From: Gemmatimonadota bacterium
GTDB taxonomy: Bacteria > Gemmatimonadota > Gemmatimonadetes > Gemmatimonadales > GWC2-71-9
DNA: 49,741 nucleotides
NCBI GenBank assembly: GCA_016199245.1
Contig: JACQHC010000090.1
Span: 1 to 49,741, forward strand
Reading direction: 5' to 3'
Position 1 is the stretch's first letter. The number at the start of each line of letters is the position of its first letter. A program made the translations under genes and the position numbers. Shown here in pieces: positions 16,430-24,282 of the stretch. The notes below the pieces were generated by a model. It did no database searches, was not told the DNA's origin, and was given only the letters and a program-made list of their open reading frames with translations.

Positions 16430-18574
16430 TCAGAACGGCTGCCCCACCGCGAAATGGAACTTGAGGCGCCTGAAGAACCCGTCGGGGGGCTTGGGGTCCG
16501 CCGGATAGGGCCCCAGCTCTACCAACGATGTCTCGGATTGCAGGTACAGCGTCCCCTGCGTCGGCGCGTTCGGATTATAGGCCACGTCCAGCCGGAGTGG
16601 CCCGAGAGGGCTACTGGTCCGCAGACCGAAACCGGGTGTAATCCGGAGTTGCGAAACACCAACGGGATCTGGGCCGGCCTCGAACACCTGCCCCACGTCC
16701 ACGAACGCCGCCGCGGCCACCGAGCGCCCCCAGATTGTAAGAAACGGGAACCTTAGCTCGGCATTGGCGATGAGCATCCGGTTTCCGCCGGTGGGCGAGG
16801 TCAGGGTGTCGGGCGCCCAAACCCGGACCACCGCACCCGGTCGGAGTGGATCGGGGACCTCGACCGAGTCCCCTCGCAACGTGTCTACGACGTACACGAC
16901 CGGCCCCAGCGTGTTTTGGGCGTACCCGCGCACGCTGGTCGGTCCTCCCCCGTAGAACCGCTCGGCCGGCGGGGCGAACTCGACCGTGTCGCTCACTGGC
17001 GAGTCCTTGGCCAACGGGACCCGCGGCGACGTCATGGCGCCCACCCGCACACGCCAGGCGAAGGTCGTGCGCCTTCCCAGTGCATGATACGAAGCGAATT
17101 CCACCACGCCCTTGGTGAACTGGCTCAACGCGCTGGACCCGATTGCGCGCGAGGAATGCCGCATTTCAGCGGTGAGCGTCGAACCCCGGCTGGGGTCCAG
17201 CACAGAATTCGCTCGATCCCGCACTGCTCCGAGCGTCAACGTGGACTGCGTGGCCGGGTCCGTGAAGAACCGCGTGTCCTCGATGCGACACACGTTGAGA
17301 TACACGCAGAACTTGGCGGGCTCAGCGACCGTGCGCCCGTACGACAGCGCGTACGTCAGCGTGAGCGGAATTTCCCACCGGGTCCGCCGCGTGATGGCCA
17401 CGTGGCCGCCCACGACCTCCCGCACGAACGCCCGGAGCTCGCTGTGCCGTTCCGCGCTGACGGACAGCGCGGCCCGCGTGCGGCGGTCGAAAAAATGCGG
17501 CTCCCGCAGGGTCACGGTGAGATTGTAGTTGAGCTTCAGCCGGTTGGTGTCCGGGTCCTTCCCGATCTCCCCGCAGAGATTGTTCTCGAGACCCGCCTTG
17601 AATGGCGCACCCGTCCCGAGCTTGGACACGCGCCCCGAGACGTCCAGCGCCCGCCCGCCGCCGAACGCGTTGCTGTGCGTCCACGCGGCGAGCGCCCGGA
17701 AACAGTCCACCGTCCCGTAGCCCGCGCCCGCGCGGAGGCGTCGGAACCTGGCTTCGGCAACCTGCACGCGCACGCCCACCGTCGTGTCCGACGGACCACC
17801 GGGCACGGTGTCGACGAGAGCGATGTTGACGAAGTTGAACACGCCCAGGCCGTACAGGTCTCGCTGGCTGCTGTACAGGTCGCTCTGGCGGTAGGGCCGT
17901 CCCGGGGCAACGGACAGCATCCGCGTCACCGCTTCCGCACCGATGCGCTGCGTGCCCTCGACCATGATCGTGTCGATAATCGCACGCGCTCCGGGCACGA
18001 CGTCGAACGCGAGGTCGGCTACCAGGCTGTCGGCGACGACTTCGTAGCTGCGAAACACCTCCACGAAGGGGTATCCCCGCTCGCGCAGCACGGAACGCAC
18101 CGTGTCCGCGGCGGCCTGAAACCGCGGGCGGCTGAACGGATCGCCGACGGCCAGCGGCAGATCATGCAACAAGTCGGCGGTGCTGACGATACCGCTGGCG
18201 CCGTCGATGGTGATCGAGCGGACGCGGATCGGGCGGCCTTCCGAGATGAGGAACCGGATGAACGCTCCCTCCGCGGAGCGCCGCACGACGGTGTCCACGT
18301 GGGCCTCCGGAAACCCGTGGATCCGGTAGAGCAGCAGCACGCGGAGCACGTCGCGCCGGAACTCGTTCTCGTCGAGATAGCGCCTCTCACCCGCCCCGAT
18401 CTCGCGCACCACGCTGACGCGGGCAAGGAATCCCGACCGCGTGGTCGCGATGGAGTTCCGCAGTGTGTAGTCGTCGAAGAACTGGTTTCCCTCGAACGAG
18501 AGTTCGCGGACGACCACGCCCGGCTCGTCGGCAGGAGCGCGGTCCTGCGCCCACGCCGCCAGCGGCAGGACCAC
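16430..18574 (-). CDS. Omp85-family outer-membrane protein, TamA-like
   Basis: The product is 714 residues from GTG 18574. Three POTRA-like units start near VVVRELSFEGNQFF, IRVRSITIDGASG and AIIDTIMVEGTQRIG, followed by a 16-strand barrel. The lid-loop motif YGGGPTSVRGY and a C-terminal Phe are present. Three POTRA units plus adjacency to tamB favour a TamA role over BamA, which has five; BamA may lie elsewhere. The GTG leaves only a stub of a signal peptide (VLPLAAWAQD). Upstream in frame, a CTG at 18628 would give a complete one (LRRSATWARTLGFLIASFVV, then the AWAQ site), preceded by GGGGG. The stop overlaps that possible tamB CTG start. Confidence 0.88.
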   Translation of the reverse strand: MVLPLAAWAQDRAPADEPGVVVRELSFEGNQFFDDYTLRNSIATTRSGFLARVSVVREIGAGERRYLDENEFRRDVLRVLLLYRIHGFPEAHVDTVVRRSAEGAFIRFLISEGRPIRVRSITIDGASGIVSTADLLHDLPLAVGDPFSRPRFQAAADTVRSVLRERGYPFVEVFRSYEVVADSLVADLAFDVVPGARAIIDTIMVEGTQRIGAEAVTRMLSVAPGRPYRQSDLYSSQRDLYGLGVFNFVNIALVDTVPGGPSDTTVGVRVQVAEARFRRLRAGAGYGTVDCFRALAAWTHSNAFGGGRALDVSGRVSKLGTGAPFKAGLENNLCGEIGKDPDTNRLKLNYNLTVTLREPHFFDRRTRAALSVSAERHSELRAFVREVVGGHVAITRRTRWEIPLTLTYALSYGRTVAEPAKFCVYLNVCRIEDTRFFTDPATQSTLTLGAVRDRANSVLDPSRGSTLTAEMRHSSRAIGSSALSQFTKGVVEFASYHALGRRTTFAWRVRVGAMTSPRVPLAKDSPVSDTVEFAPPAERFYGGGPTSVRGYAQNTLGPVVYVVDTLRGDSVEVPDPLRPGAVVRVWAPDTLTSPTGGNRMLIANAELRFPFLTIWGRSVAAAAFVDVGQVFEAGPDPVGVSQLRITPGFGLRTSSPLGPLRLDVAYNPNAPTQGTLYLQSETSLVELGPYPADPKPPDGFFRRLKFHFAVGQPF

Positions 18575-18686
18575 GAAGGACGCAATGAGAAAACCGAGCG
18601 TCCTCGCCCACGTCGCGGACCGCCTCAGGTAACCCCCGTAGTTTGAAGCTCTTACCTGGACTCTAAGCTAATCGGCGCCCTGCGAG

Positions 18687-20102
18687 CTAGGACCCGCTGC
18701 CCGCTCCGCGCAAGGCGGCCTCCGCCTCCTCGGCGGAGGTCAACTTCACCCGCGGGCGACCGGCGGTCCGGCCGCGGCCGGTCTCGATCTCGTCGATCTT
18801 TCGCCAGTCGCCGTAGCTCACGAACGACGGCCGGCGCGCGTGGATCAATCGCTCGACCGCGGCGGGGTCAGGCGCTTCGGGGGAGGGGCACGCGGAGCCC
18901 GCGGCATCGTCCAGCATCGCTTTCACCGTCTCGGCGGCGTCCGGTTTGTTCGTGCCGATCACGCCGGAGGGACCCCGTTTCAGCCACCCGCTTACGTACA
19001 CCCCGGCGAGATGAGTCCCGGTCACGGGATCGAGCACGCGACCCGCCGCGTTCGGCACGGTGCCGCGGCGCTCGTCGAAGGGCAGGCCGGGCAGGGACAC
19101 GCCGCGATACCCGACGGACCGGAACACGAGGCCCACGGATAGGTCCTCTACCGCTCCGGTCGGGTGAGCCTGGAGCGTTCCCCGATCGTCGGGATGAAGC
19201 ACGTTGCGCACGATGCGCATCGCGGCGACGCGCCCGTCGCTGCCGGCGCGGAGCTCCACGGGGGACACGAGGAACCGCAGGGTCAAGCGCCGCGGTTGCC
19301 CAGCGGGCGTCCGGGCGGCGAACTCCCGGAGGATCTCGACCTTGCGTTCGAGAGCGCGGTCGTCGGCGCGCTCGAGCTCGGCCCGGCTCGCCGGGTCCAA
19401 CTCGATCTCGTCGGCGCGGACCACGACGTCCACGCCGGCGAGCTCGCCAAGCTCCTTGAGCTCCGCGTTCGTGAACGCCGCCTGAAGCGCGCCACGCCGG
19501 CCCAGCATGACGACTTCCCGCACGCGGCTCTCGCGCAACGCGTCCAGCGCGTAGTCCGCGATGTCCGTGGACGCGAGGTCGTCGGGTGAGCGCACGAGGA
19601 TGCGCGCCACGTCCACCGCCACGTTGCCCACGCCAATGACCGCGGCGCGCTCAGCGGAAAAATCGAAGGTTAGATGCCGGTAGTCGGGGTGCGCGTTGTA
19701 CCAGGCCACGAATTCCGTGGCCGGATGGCTCCCGGCCAGGTCCTCACCGGGGATACCGAGCCGCCGATCGGTCTGGGCCCCCGTCGTGAAGCAGACCTCG
19801 TGGTAGTGCCGCCGGAGGTCGTCCAGCGTCACGTGGGTCCCGAACTCCACGTTGGCGAACAAGCGCACATTCGGTTTCGCGGCGGTCTTCTCGAACGATC
19901 GCGACACGCGCTTGATCTCCTCGTGGTCGGGCGCCACGCCGTAGCGCACCAGGCCGAACGGCATGGGAAGCCGCTCGAACAGGTCGACGGACACGGTGAC
20001 GTCCGTTCGCTGCGTCAGGTGCTGCGCCACGAAGAACCCGGCGGGGCCGGCGCCGACCACGGCGACCCGCAGCGGGCGATCTGGCGAGCCTGGAACCGTC
20101 AC
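18687..20102 (-). CDS. Ferredoxin/adrenodoxin-type NADP+ reductase (FprA-like)
   Basis: The product is 471 residues. The FAD site (VAVVGAGPAGFFVA, residues 13-26), PMPFGLVRYGVAPDHEEIKRV and the NADP site VIGVGNVAVDVARIL (about residue 155) are characteristic of adrenodoxin-reductase-like enzymes. The C-terminal SGWLKRGPSGVIGTNKPDA segment also fits. They move electrons between NADPH and ferredoxin. The GTG at 20102 was chosen because the family begins a few residues before the FAD motif. The open frame runs up to 20309, but through repeat array F1 and non-conserved sequence. It is divergent from the cobalamin adenosyltransferase gene. Confidence 0.9.
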   Translation of the reverse strand: MTVPGSPDRPLRVAVVGAGPAGFFVAQHLTQRTDVTVSVDLFERLPMPFGLVRYGVAPDHEEIKRVSRSFEKTAAKPNVRLFANVEFGTHVTLDDLRRHYHEVCFTTGAQTDRRLGIPGEDLAGSHPATEFVAWYNAHPDYRHLTFDFSAERAAVIGVGNVAVDVARILVRSPDDLASTDIADYALDALRESRVREVVMLGRRGALQAAFTNAELKELGELAGVDVVVRADEIELDPASRAELERADDRALERKVEILREFAARTPAGQPRRLTLRFLVSPVELRAGSDGRVAAMRIVRNVLHPDDRGTLQAHPTGAVEDLSVGLVFRSVGYRGVSLPGLPFDERRGTVPNAAGRVLDPVTGTHLAGVYVSGWLKRGPSGVIGTNKPDAAETVKAMLDDAAGSACPSPEAPDPAAVERLIHARRPSFVSYGDWRKIDEIETGRGRTAGRPRVKLTSAEEAEAALRGAGSGS

Positions 20103-20137
20103 GAGCGCCTCGACTGGAGTGAGAGTGACGTGCCTCC

Positions 20138-20209
20138 CGCGGAGGTCGCAGAGCACGCAGAGCGTACCGTCAATCCCAACCTCGGCGATCTCCGCGTGCT
20201 CTGCGGTGG
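20138..20209. repeat. Inverted short-period array, family F, locus F1
   Basis: The left arm (20138-20164) has GCAGAG-type units. The right arm (20181-20209) carries the reverse complement, including a 12-base exact match, CGCAGAGCACGC against GCGTGCTCTGCG. It occupies the gap between two divergent genes, upstream of both starts. A related array is at 24160-24245. Confidence 0.7.
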
Positions 20210-20301
20210 GGCATGAACGATATCTCGCAGGGTTCGCGACACGCAGTACCGTCAGGGCGAGCGCATTCCCCGATCCGTCACTGGTAACTAGCTTGGGCTG
20301 C

Positions 20302-20850
20302 GTGCCCAAGATTTATACTCGCACGGGCGACGGCGGCCAGACAGCCTTGCTGGGCGGTGGGCGGGTAGCCAAGGACGACCCGCGCGTCGCGGCGTATGGC
20401 GACGTGGATGAGTTGAACGCCGCGCTGGGCGCGGTGCTCGCGTGCGAGCCCGTCGCGCTCGAGCGCGACCTGCTCGAGGCCGTGCAACGCGACCTGTTCG
20501 CGATCGGTGGCCGCCTGGCGGCCCCGCAGCCGGGCAAAGTCGCGAAGCTTCTGGCCAAGGCCGAAGTTACCGAGCAGCGCGTGACGGCGCTCGAAGCCGC
20601 GATCGACCGCGCCGACTCCGAGCTACCGGCACTCTCCACGTTCATCATCCCGGGTGGCAACATGAAGGGCGCGTTGCTCCACGTCGCGCGCACCGTGTGC
20701 CGCCGCGCCGAGCGCAGCACCGTGGCGCTGAGCCGCGCCCAGGACGTGTCGCCCGTGATCCTCGCCTACCTCAACCGGCTGTCCGATTTGTTGTTTACGC
20801 TCGCCCGGCTGGCCAACCACCGCGCGGGCGCTCCCGAGCGACCCTGGTAG
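20302..20850 (+). CDS. Cob(I)alamin adenosyltransferase, PduO type
   Basis: The product is 182 residues. It transfers the adenosyl group of ATP to cob(I)alamin. The start KIYTRTGDGGQTALLGGGRVAKDDPRV is the ATP-binding signature, followed by YGDVDELNAALG. The C-terminal helices contain HVARTVCRRAER and PVILAYLNRLSDLLFTLARLAN, also conserved. The GTG at 20302 immediately precedes the conserved start. The longer open frame upstream overlaps the divergent gene and array F1. Its stop is directly followed by the ATG of the PhzF-like gene. The MetH at the right end of the window is also a cobalamin enzyme, though it uses the methyl form. Confidence 0.94.
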   Translation: MPKIYTRTGDGGQTALLGGGRVAKDDPRVAAYGDVDELNAALGAVLACEPVALERDLLEAVQRDLFAIGGRLAAPQPGKVAKLLAKAEVTEQRVTALEAAIDRADSELPALSTFIIPGGNMKGALLHVARTVCRRAERSTVALSRAQDVSPVILAYLNRLSDLLFTLARLANHRAGAPERPW

Positions 20851-21768
20851 ATGCCGCGCTATCGGTTTCACCAGCTGGACGTGTTCACGCGCACGCCGCT
20901 GGCGGGGAATCCGCTGGCGGTGTTCCCGCACGCCACCGGCCTCGACGCCACCACGATGCAGGCGCTGGCGCGCGAGATGAACCTGTCGGAGACCACGTTC
21001 GTCACACCGGCGACTGCCGCCACGCGACGGGTACGGTTTTTCACGCCGACCGCCGAAATCCCACTCGCCGGCCACCCCACGATCGGAACCTGGTGGATGC
21101 TGGCCGAGACGGGGGAGATCACCCTGCCCGCATCCGGCGTGCTCCGCGTGACGCAGGAGACGGGCGCGGGCGTGCTGCCAGTGGACCTGCACGTGGCCTC
21201 CAGGACCGTAACCCGGGCCGTGATGACGCAGGCACGACCGGTCTTCGGCCCCACACTCGGTTCCGTGGACGCACTCGGCGCAGCGCTGGGCGGCGACGGC
21301 CGGACCGTGACCCGAACCCCGCCGCCGCAGGTCGTCTCCACGGCGCTCCCACAACTCATGGTGCCGATCAACAGCCTCGCCTCCCTCAAGGCGCTCCCCA
21401 GTGGCGGCGCCGGCGCGGCGCTCACGCAACTGCTGCGAACGCTCGGCACCGATTGCGCCATGTGCTTTGCCAGGGAAGCAGAAACGCCGGGCGCCTCAAT
21501 TCACTGCCGCATGTTCGCGCCCGGGCTCGGAGTCACCGAGGATCCCGCCACGGGAAGCGCCGCCGGTGCCCTGGGGGCGTATCTCGTGCGTCACGGCCTC
21601 GTGACGCCCGTCAACGGCGTCGCCCAGATCACCATGGAGCAGGGGCTGGAGATCGGCCGGCCCAGCCTGATTCACGTGGAGGTCGGCACCGACCCCGGCG
21701 GAGCGCCGGCCGAGGTTCGCGTGGGGGGCGAAGCGGTCACCGTCATCACGGGCGAGGTCAGCCTGTAG
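20851..21768 (+). CDS. PhzF-family isomerase/epimerase
   Basis: The product is 305 residues. The two-lobed diaminopimelate-epimerase fold family PhzF is recognised by the start YRFHQLDVFTRTPLAGNPLAVF, the catalytic Glu47 in MNLSETTFV, the segment RRVRFFTPTAEIPLAGHPTIGT, and the second lobe DPATGSAAGALGAYL. PhzF itself isomerises trans-2,3-dihydro-3-hydroxyanthranilate in phenazine synthesis. No other phenazine gene is nearby, so a housekeeping or unknown substrate is more likely. Its start directly follows the adenosyltransferase stop. Confidence 0.92.
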   Translation: MPRYRFHQLDVFTRTPLAGNPLAVFPHATGLDATTMQALAREMNLSETTFVTPATAATRRVRFFTPTAEIPLAGHPTIGTWWMLAETGEITLPASGVLRVTQETGAGVLPVDLHVASRTVTRAVMTQARPVFGPTLGSVDALGAALGGDGRTVTRTPPPQVVSTALPQLMVPINSLASLKALPSGGAGAALTQLLRTLGTDCAMCFAREAETPGASIHCRMFAPGLGVTEDPATGSAAGALGAYLVRHGLVTPVNGVAQITMEQGLEIGRPSLIHVEVGTDPGGAPAEVRVGGEAVTVITGEVSL

Positions 21769-21770
21769 CC

Positions 21771-22892
21771 GTGTCCCCGCCACCACACGCCCACGCCGTA
21801 CACCTTCCGCTCGGCCCGGCTTCGTACGACATCCTCATTGGCCCCGGGCTACTCGCCGAGCTCCCGGACGTGCTCGCGGCGCGCTGTCCTGCCGCGCGCT
21901 ATGCGATCGTCTCGGACTCGGCCGTGGCACCGCTGCACGGCGAACGTCTGCTCGGCCGCCTGAAGGAACGCGCCGAGGCGTTTCTCGTGTCGTTCCCGGC
22001 CGGCGAGTGGAACAAGACGCGGGACACCTGGAGCGCCCTGACGGACAAGCTGCTGGCCGGGGGGCTCGGTCGCGATGGGGCCGTCATCGCCCTGGGCGGC
22101 GGAGTGGTCGGCGACCTGGCCGGGTTCGTCGCGGCCACGTACCTCCGCGGCATCCCGTACGTGCAGGCGCCGACGTCCCTCCTCGCCATGATCGATTCGT
22201 CTATCGGCGGGAAGACCGGCGTGGACACACCGCACGGAAAGAACCTCGTGGGCGCATTCCACCAACCACGCGCGGTCGTGGCCGACGTGGATACGCTGGC
22301 GACACTGCCCCCGCTCCACATCGCATCCGGCGTGGCGGAAGCGCTCAAGCACGGCGCGATCGCGGACGCGGACTACTTCGCGGCGACCGCAGCGGCCTCG
22401 GGCGCCATCATGCTGCGGGACCGCGCGGCGCTCCTCGACCTGGTGCGGCGCAGCGTCGAGATCAAAGCCGCGGTCGTGGCCGTGGACGAACGGGAGCGCG
22501 GGGCCCGCGCGCGACTGAACTTCGGCCACACGGTAGCGCACGCGCTCGAATCGGTGAGCGGTTACGAGCTGATCCACGGAGAGGCCGTCGCCATTGGGAT
22601 GGTGGCGGAGGCCGATCTCGGAGAGCGGCTGGGCGTCACCGAGCCCGGCACGGCATCGGCAATCGCGGACGCGCTCACGAGCTTCGGCCTCCCGACAAAC
22701 ACCGGGGCCGCTCTGGACGTCAACCGAGCCGCGGACGCCGTGACGCACGACAAGAAGAACCGCAGGGAGGCTGTCAGGTTTGCATTCATTCGGCAGATCG
22801 GGGATTCCGCGCGCTCAAGCGACGGCAGCTGGACAGTGACCGTGAACGAACATCACCTGCGCGACTTGTTTCGACGTGTTTCCACGCAGTGA
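21771..22892 (+). CDS. aroB: 3-dehydroquinate synthase
   Basis: The product is 373 residues. AroB is NAD- and Zn-dependent and converts DAHP to 3-dehydroquinate in the shikimate pathway. Visible parts are VSFPAGEWNKT, the NAD loop LGGGVVGDLAGFVAATYLRG, QAPTSLLAMIDSSIGGKTGVD, and the Zn ligands in GVAEALKHG, LNFGHTVAHALE and IHGEAVAIGM. The DKKN stretch near the end is also conserved. The GTG at 21771 lies two bases after the PhzF-like stop, and the open frame upstream of it is inside that gene. Downstream is a 290-base AT-rich gap. Confidence 0.95.
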   Translation: MSPPPHAHAVHLPLGPASYDILIGPGLLAELPDVLAARCPAARYAIVSDSAVAPLHGERLLGRLKERAEAFLVSFPAGEWNKTRDTWSALTDKLLAGGLGRDGAVIALGGGVVGDLAGFVAATYLRGIPYVQAPTSLLAMIDSSIGGKTGVDTPHGKNLVGAFHQPRAVVADVDTLATLPPLHIASGVAEALKHGAIADADYFAATAAASGAIMLRDRAALLDLVRRSVEIKAAVVAVDERERGARARLNFGHTVAHALESVSGYELIHGEAVAIGMVAEADLGERLGVTEPGTASAIADALTSFGLPTNTGAALDVNRAADAVTHDKKNRREAVRFAFIRQIGDSARSSDGSWTVTVNEHHLRDLFRRVSTQ

Positions 22893-23182
22893 CGAACACG
22901 TTCTCATCATCGTCAACATATCCACACAATTGTAACTGATTGCAGCTAAGTGGGTTACGCTCGTTGAAAAATCTTCAACATGTTGGCTGCTGAATGTGGC
23001 AAAGTGGACAAACTCGGCAAGCATATAGCGGCAAAGAATTTGTGATGTTGATAATTTTGATTGCTTGACGGTCGGAGATGTGAATCCTATATTCGGCCCG
23101 CTTTTCGTCGGTCATTTTGGCGGGAGACGTGTAGCACCCGCCCCTCCGTCTGTTTCGGGACAAACCCACTGCAGGGGAGTGT
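22893..23182. other. AT-rich intergenic region before the sigma-factor gene
   Basis: These 290 bases are clearly more AT-rich than any other part of the window. The region holds a small hairpin GTTGAAAAATCTTCAAC (22970-22980 area) without a U-tract, the sigma-factor promoter, and a leader of about 80 bases. No open frame in it looks coding, and no riboswitch or short-period array is recognised. Confidence 0.6.
23065..23093 (+). promoter_or_regulatory. Sigma-70 promoter of the sigma-factor gene
   Basis: TTGACG (23065-23070), a spacer of exactly 17 bases, then TATATT (23088-23093): the best consensus promoter in the window. Transcription would start near 23100, leaving a leader of about 80 bases before the start codon. 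The sigma factor may control its own gene through it. Confidence 0.75.
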
Positions 23183-24073
23183 ATGACGCGGCTGCGCACC
23201 AAGTCGAAGGCCTTCTTTCGGGCAAATCTCTCCGGCGCGTTTGACCAGTATCTACAGGACATTCAGAAACTCCCTCTGATTCAAGATCCCGAGGAGGAAC
23301 GCCGTCTGGCCCGGCGGGCGCGGCGCGGCGACCCCAGGGCTGCCGAGCGGCTGGTGACGGCCAACCTCCGGTTCGTCATCTCCTACGTGAAGAAGTATCA
23401 GGGGCACGGCCTGGATCTTTCGGAGCTGGTCGCGATTGGCAATGAGGGATTGCTCAAGGCGGTCAAGAAGTTCGATCCCGACCAGGGAGTGAAGTTCATC
23501 TCGTACGCGGTGTGGTGGGTACGCCAAGCGGTGCTCAAGGCACTGGCGGAGCAGACTCGCAGCGTGCGAATCCCGTTGAACCAGAACAGTCAACTCATCC
23601 GCATGTCCCGCACCGAGACGTACTTGTCGCAGGAATTGGGGCGGGAACCGACCGACGCCGAAGTCGCCATGGCGCTGCGGGATTCCGAGGCAAACATCCG
23701 GAGCGCCCGTCGGATGACGGCCTCCGAAGTTTCGCTCGACGCGCCGATCGACCGGACCGACAAAGATGCAGCTACGATCGGGGAGCGGTTCGCCGGGCAG
23801 GAAGGCGGCGAGATCGAAGAGCGCACCGACGGGAACCTGATGCGGGAATTCATTGACCGCGTCTTCCGCAAGCACCTGACGTCGCGTGAGCGGAAGATCC
23901 TGTACCTCTACTACGGGCTCGAGGAAGGCTCCGAAGGCATGACGCTGGAGAAGATCGGCGCACTCATGGGCGTCACCCGCGAGCGCATCCGGCAGATTCG
24001 CGAACGAGCGTTCGAGAAGTTGCGGGAAAGCCCCGATGGCCGCGCACTGATGGGGTTCTGGCACGCGGCATAG
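23183..24073 (+). CDS. RpoD-like sigma-70 family factor
   Basis: The product is 296 residues. Region 1.2 (FDQYLQDIQKLPLI), region 2 (RLVTANLRFVISYVKKY, then LVAIGNEGLLKAVKKFDPDQGVKF and YAVWWVRQAV), region 3 (GREPTDAEVAMAL) and region 4 are intact. Region 4 has LTSRERKILYLYYGL and a helix-turn-helix MTLEKIGALMGVTRERIRQIRERA. Region 1.1 is absent and the protein is short, so it could be either the primary sigma factor of this lineage or a group 2 paralogue. GGGGAGT precedes the ATG. It has its own promoter and terminator, so it is monocistronic. Confidence 0.93.
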   Translation: MTRLRTKSKAFFRANLSGAFDQYLQDIQKLPLIQDPEEERRLARRARRGDPRAAERLVTANLRFVISYVKKYQGHGLDLSELVAIGNEGLLKAVKKFDPDQGVKFISYAVWWVRQAVLKALAEQTRSVRIPLNQNSQLIRMSRTETYLSQELGREPTDAEVAMALRDSEANIRSARRMTASEVSLDAPIDRTDKDAATIGERFAGQEGGEIEERTDGNLMREFIDRVFRKHLTSRERKILYLYYGLEEGSEGMTLEKIGALMGVTRERIRQIRERAFEKLRESPDGRALMGFWHAA

Positions 24074-24098
24074 GCCCGACCGACAGGGTGGAAGGCGG

Positions 24099-24137
24099 AC
24101 CGGCGGACGATACGGGATTGTCCGCCGGTTCTCTTTT
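24099..24137 (+). terminator. Rho-independent terminator after the sigma-factor gene
   Basis: A perfect 10-base stem (ACCGGCGGAC, 24099-24108, against GTCCGCCGGT, 24120-24129), an 11-base loop, then TCTCTTTTTT. It begins 26 bases after the stop codon. Confidence 0.85.
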
Positions 24138-24159
24138 TTGGGATTGGTAATTCGTTACT

Positions 24160-24245
24160 GCAGAGCCTGCGGAGATCGCAGAGGTTTCCGCCACCAACCA
24201 TTATCCTTGCATCCTCTGCGCTCTCAGCGATCTCCGCGGTGAAAC
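24160..24245. repeat. Inverted short-period array, family F, locus F2
   Basis: The left arm (24160-24191) carries GCAGAG, GCGGAGATCGC and CAGAGG units. The right arm (24212-24245) carries the inverted set, including an 11-base exact match GCGGAGATCGC against GCGATCTCCGC. It lies between the sigma-factor terminator and the glcD promoter box. Confidence 0.75.
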
Positions 24246-24269
24246 GTCTCGGTAATCGGACGAGGAACA

Positions 24270-24275
24270 TATATT
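24270..24275 (+). promoter_or_regulatory. Possible -10 box of the glycolate oxidase operon
   Basis: TATATT lies seven bases before the glcD ATG at 24283. No clear -35 hexamer is seen (TCTCGG at the right distance), and no ribosome-binding site precedes the ATG. The spacing would make the transcript leaderless. Confidence 0.4.
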
Positions 24276-24282
24276 TCCGCCC

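Noticed and set aside
20850-21768. Phenazine biosynthesis locus based on the PhzF-like gene
   Set aside because: No other phz gene is nearby, and PhzF-family proteins are widespread without phenazine synthesis.
22970-22990. Hairpin GTTGAAAAATCTTCAAC as an aroB terminator
   Set aside because: The stem is only six pairs and no U-tract follows.
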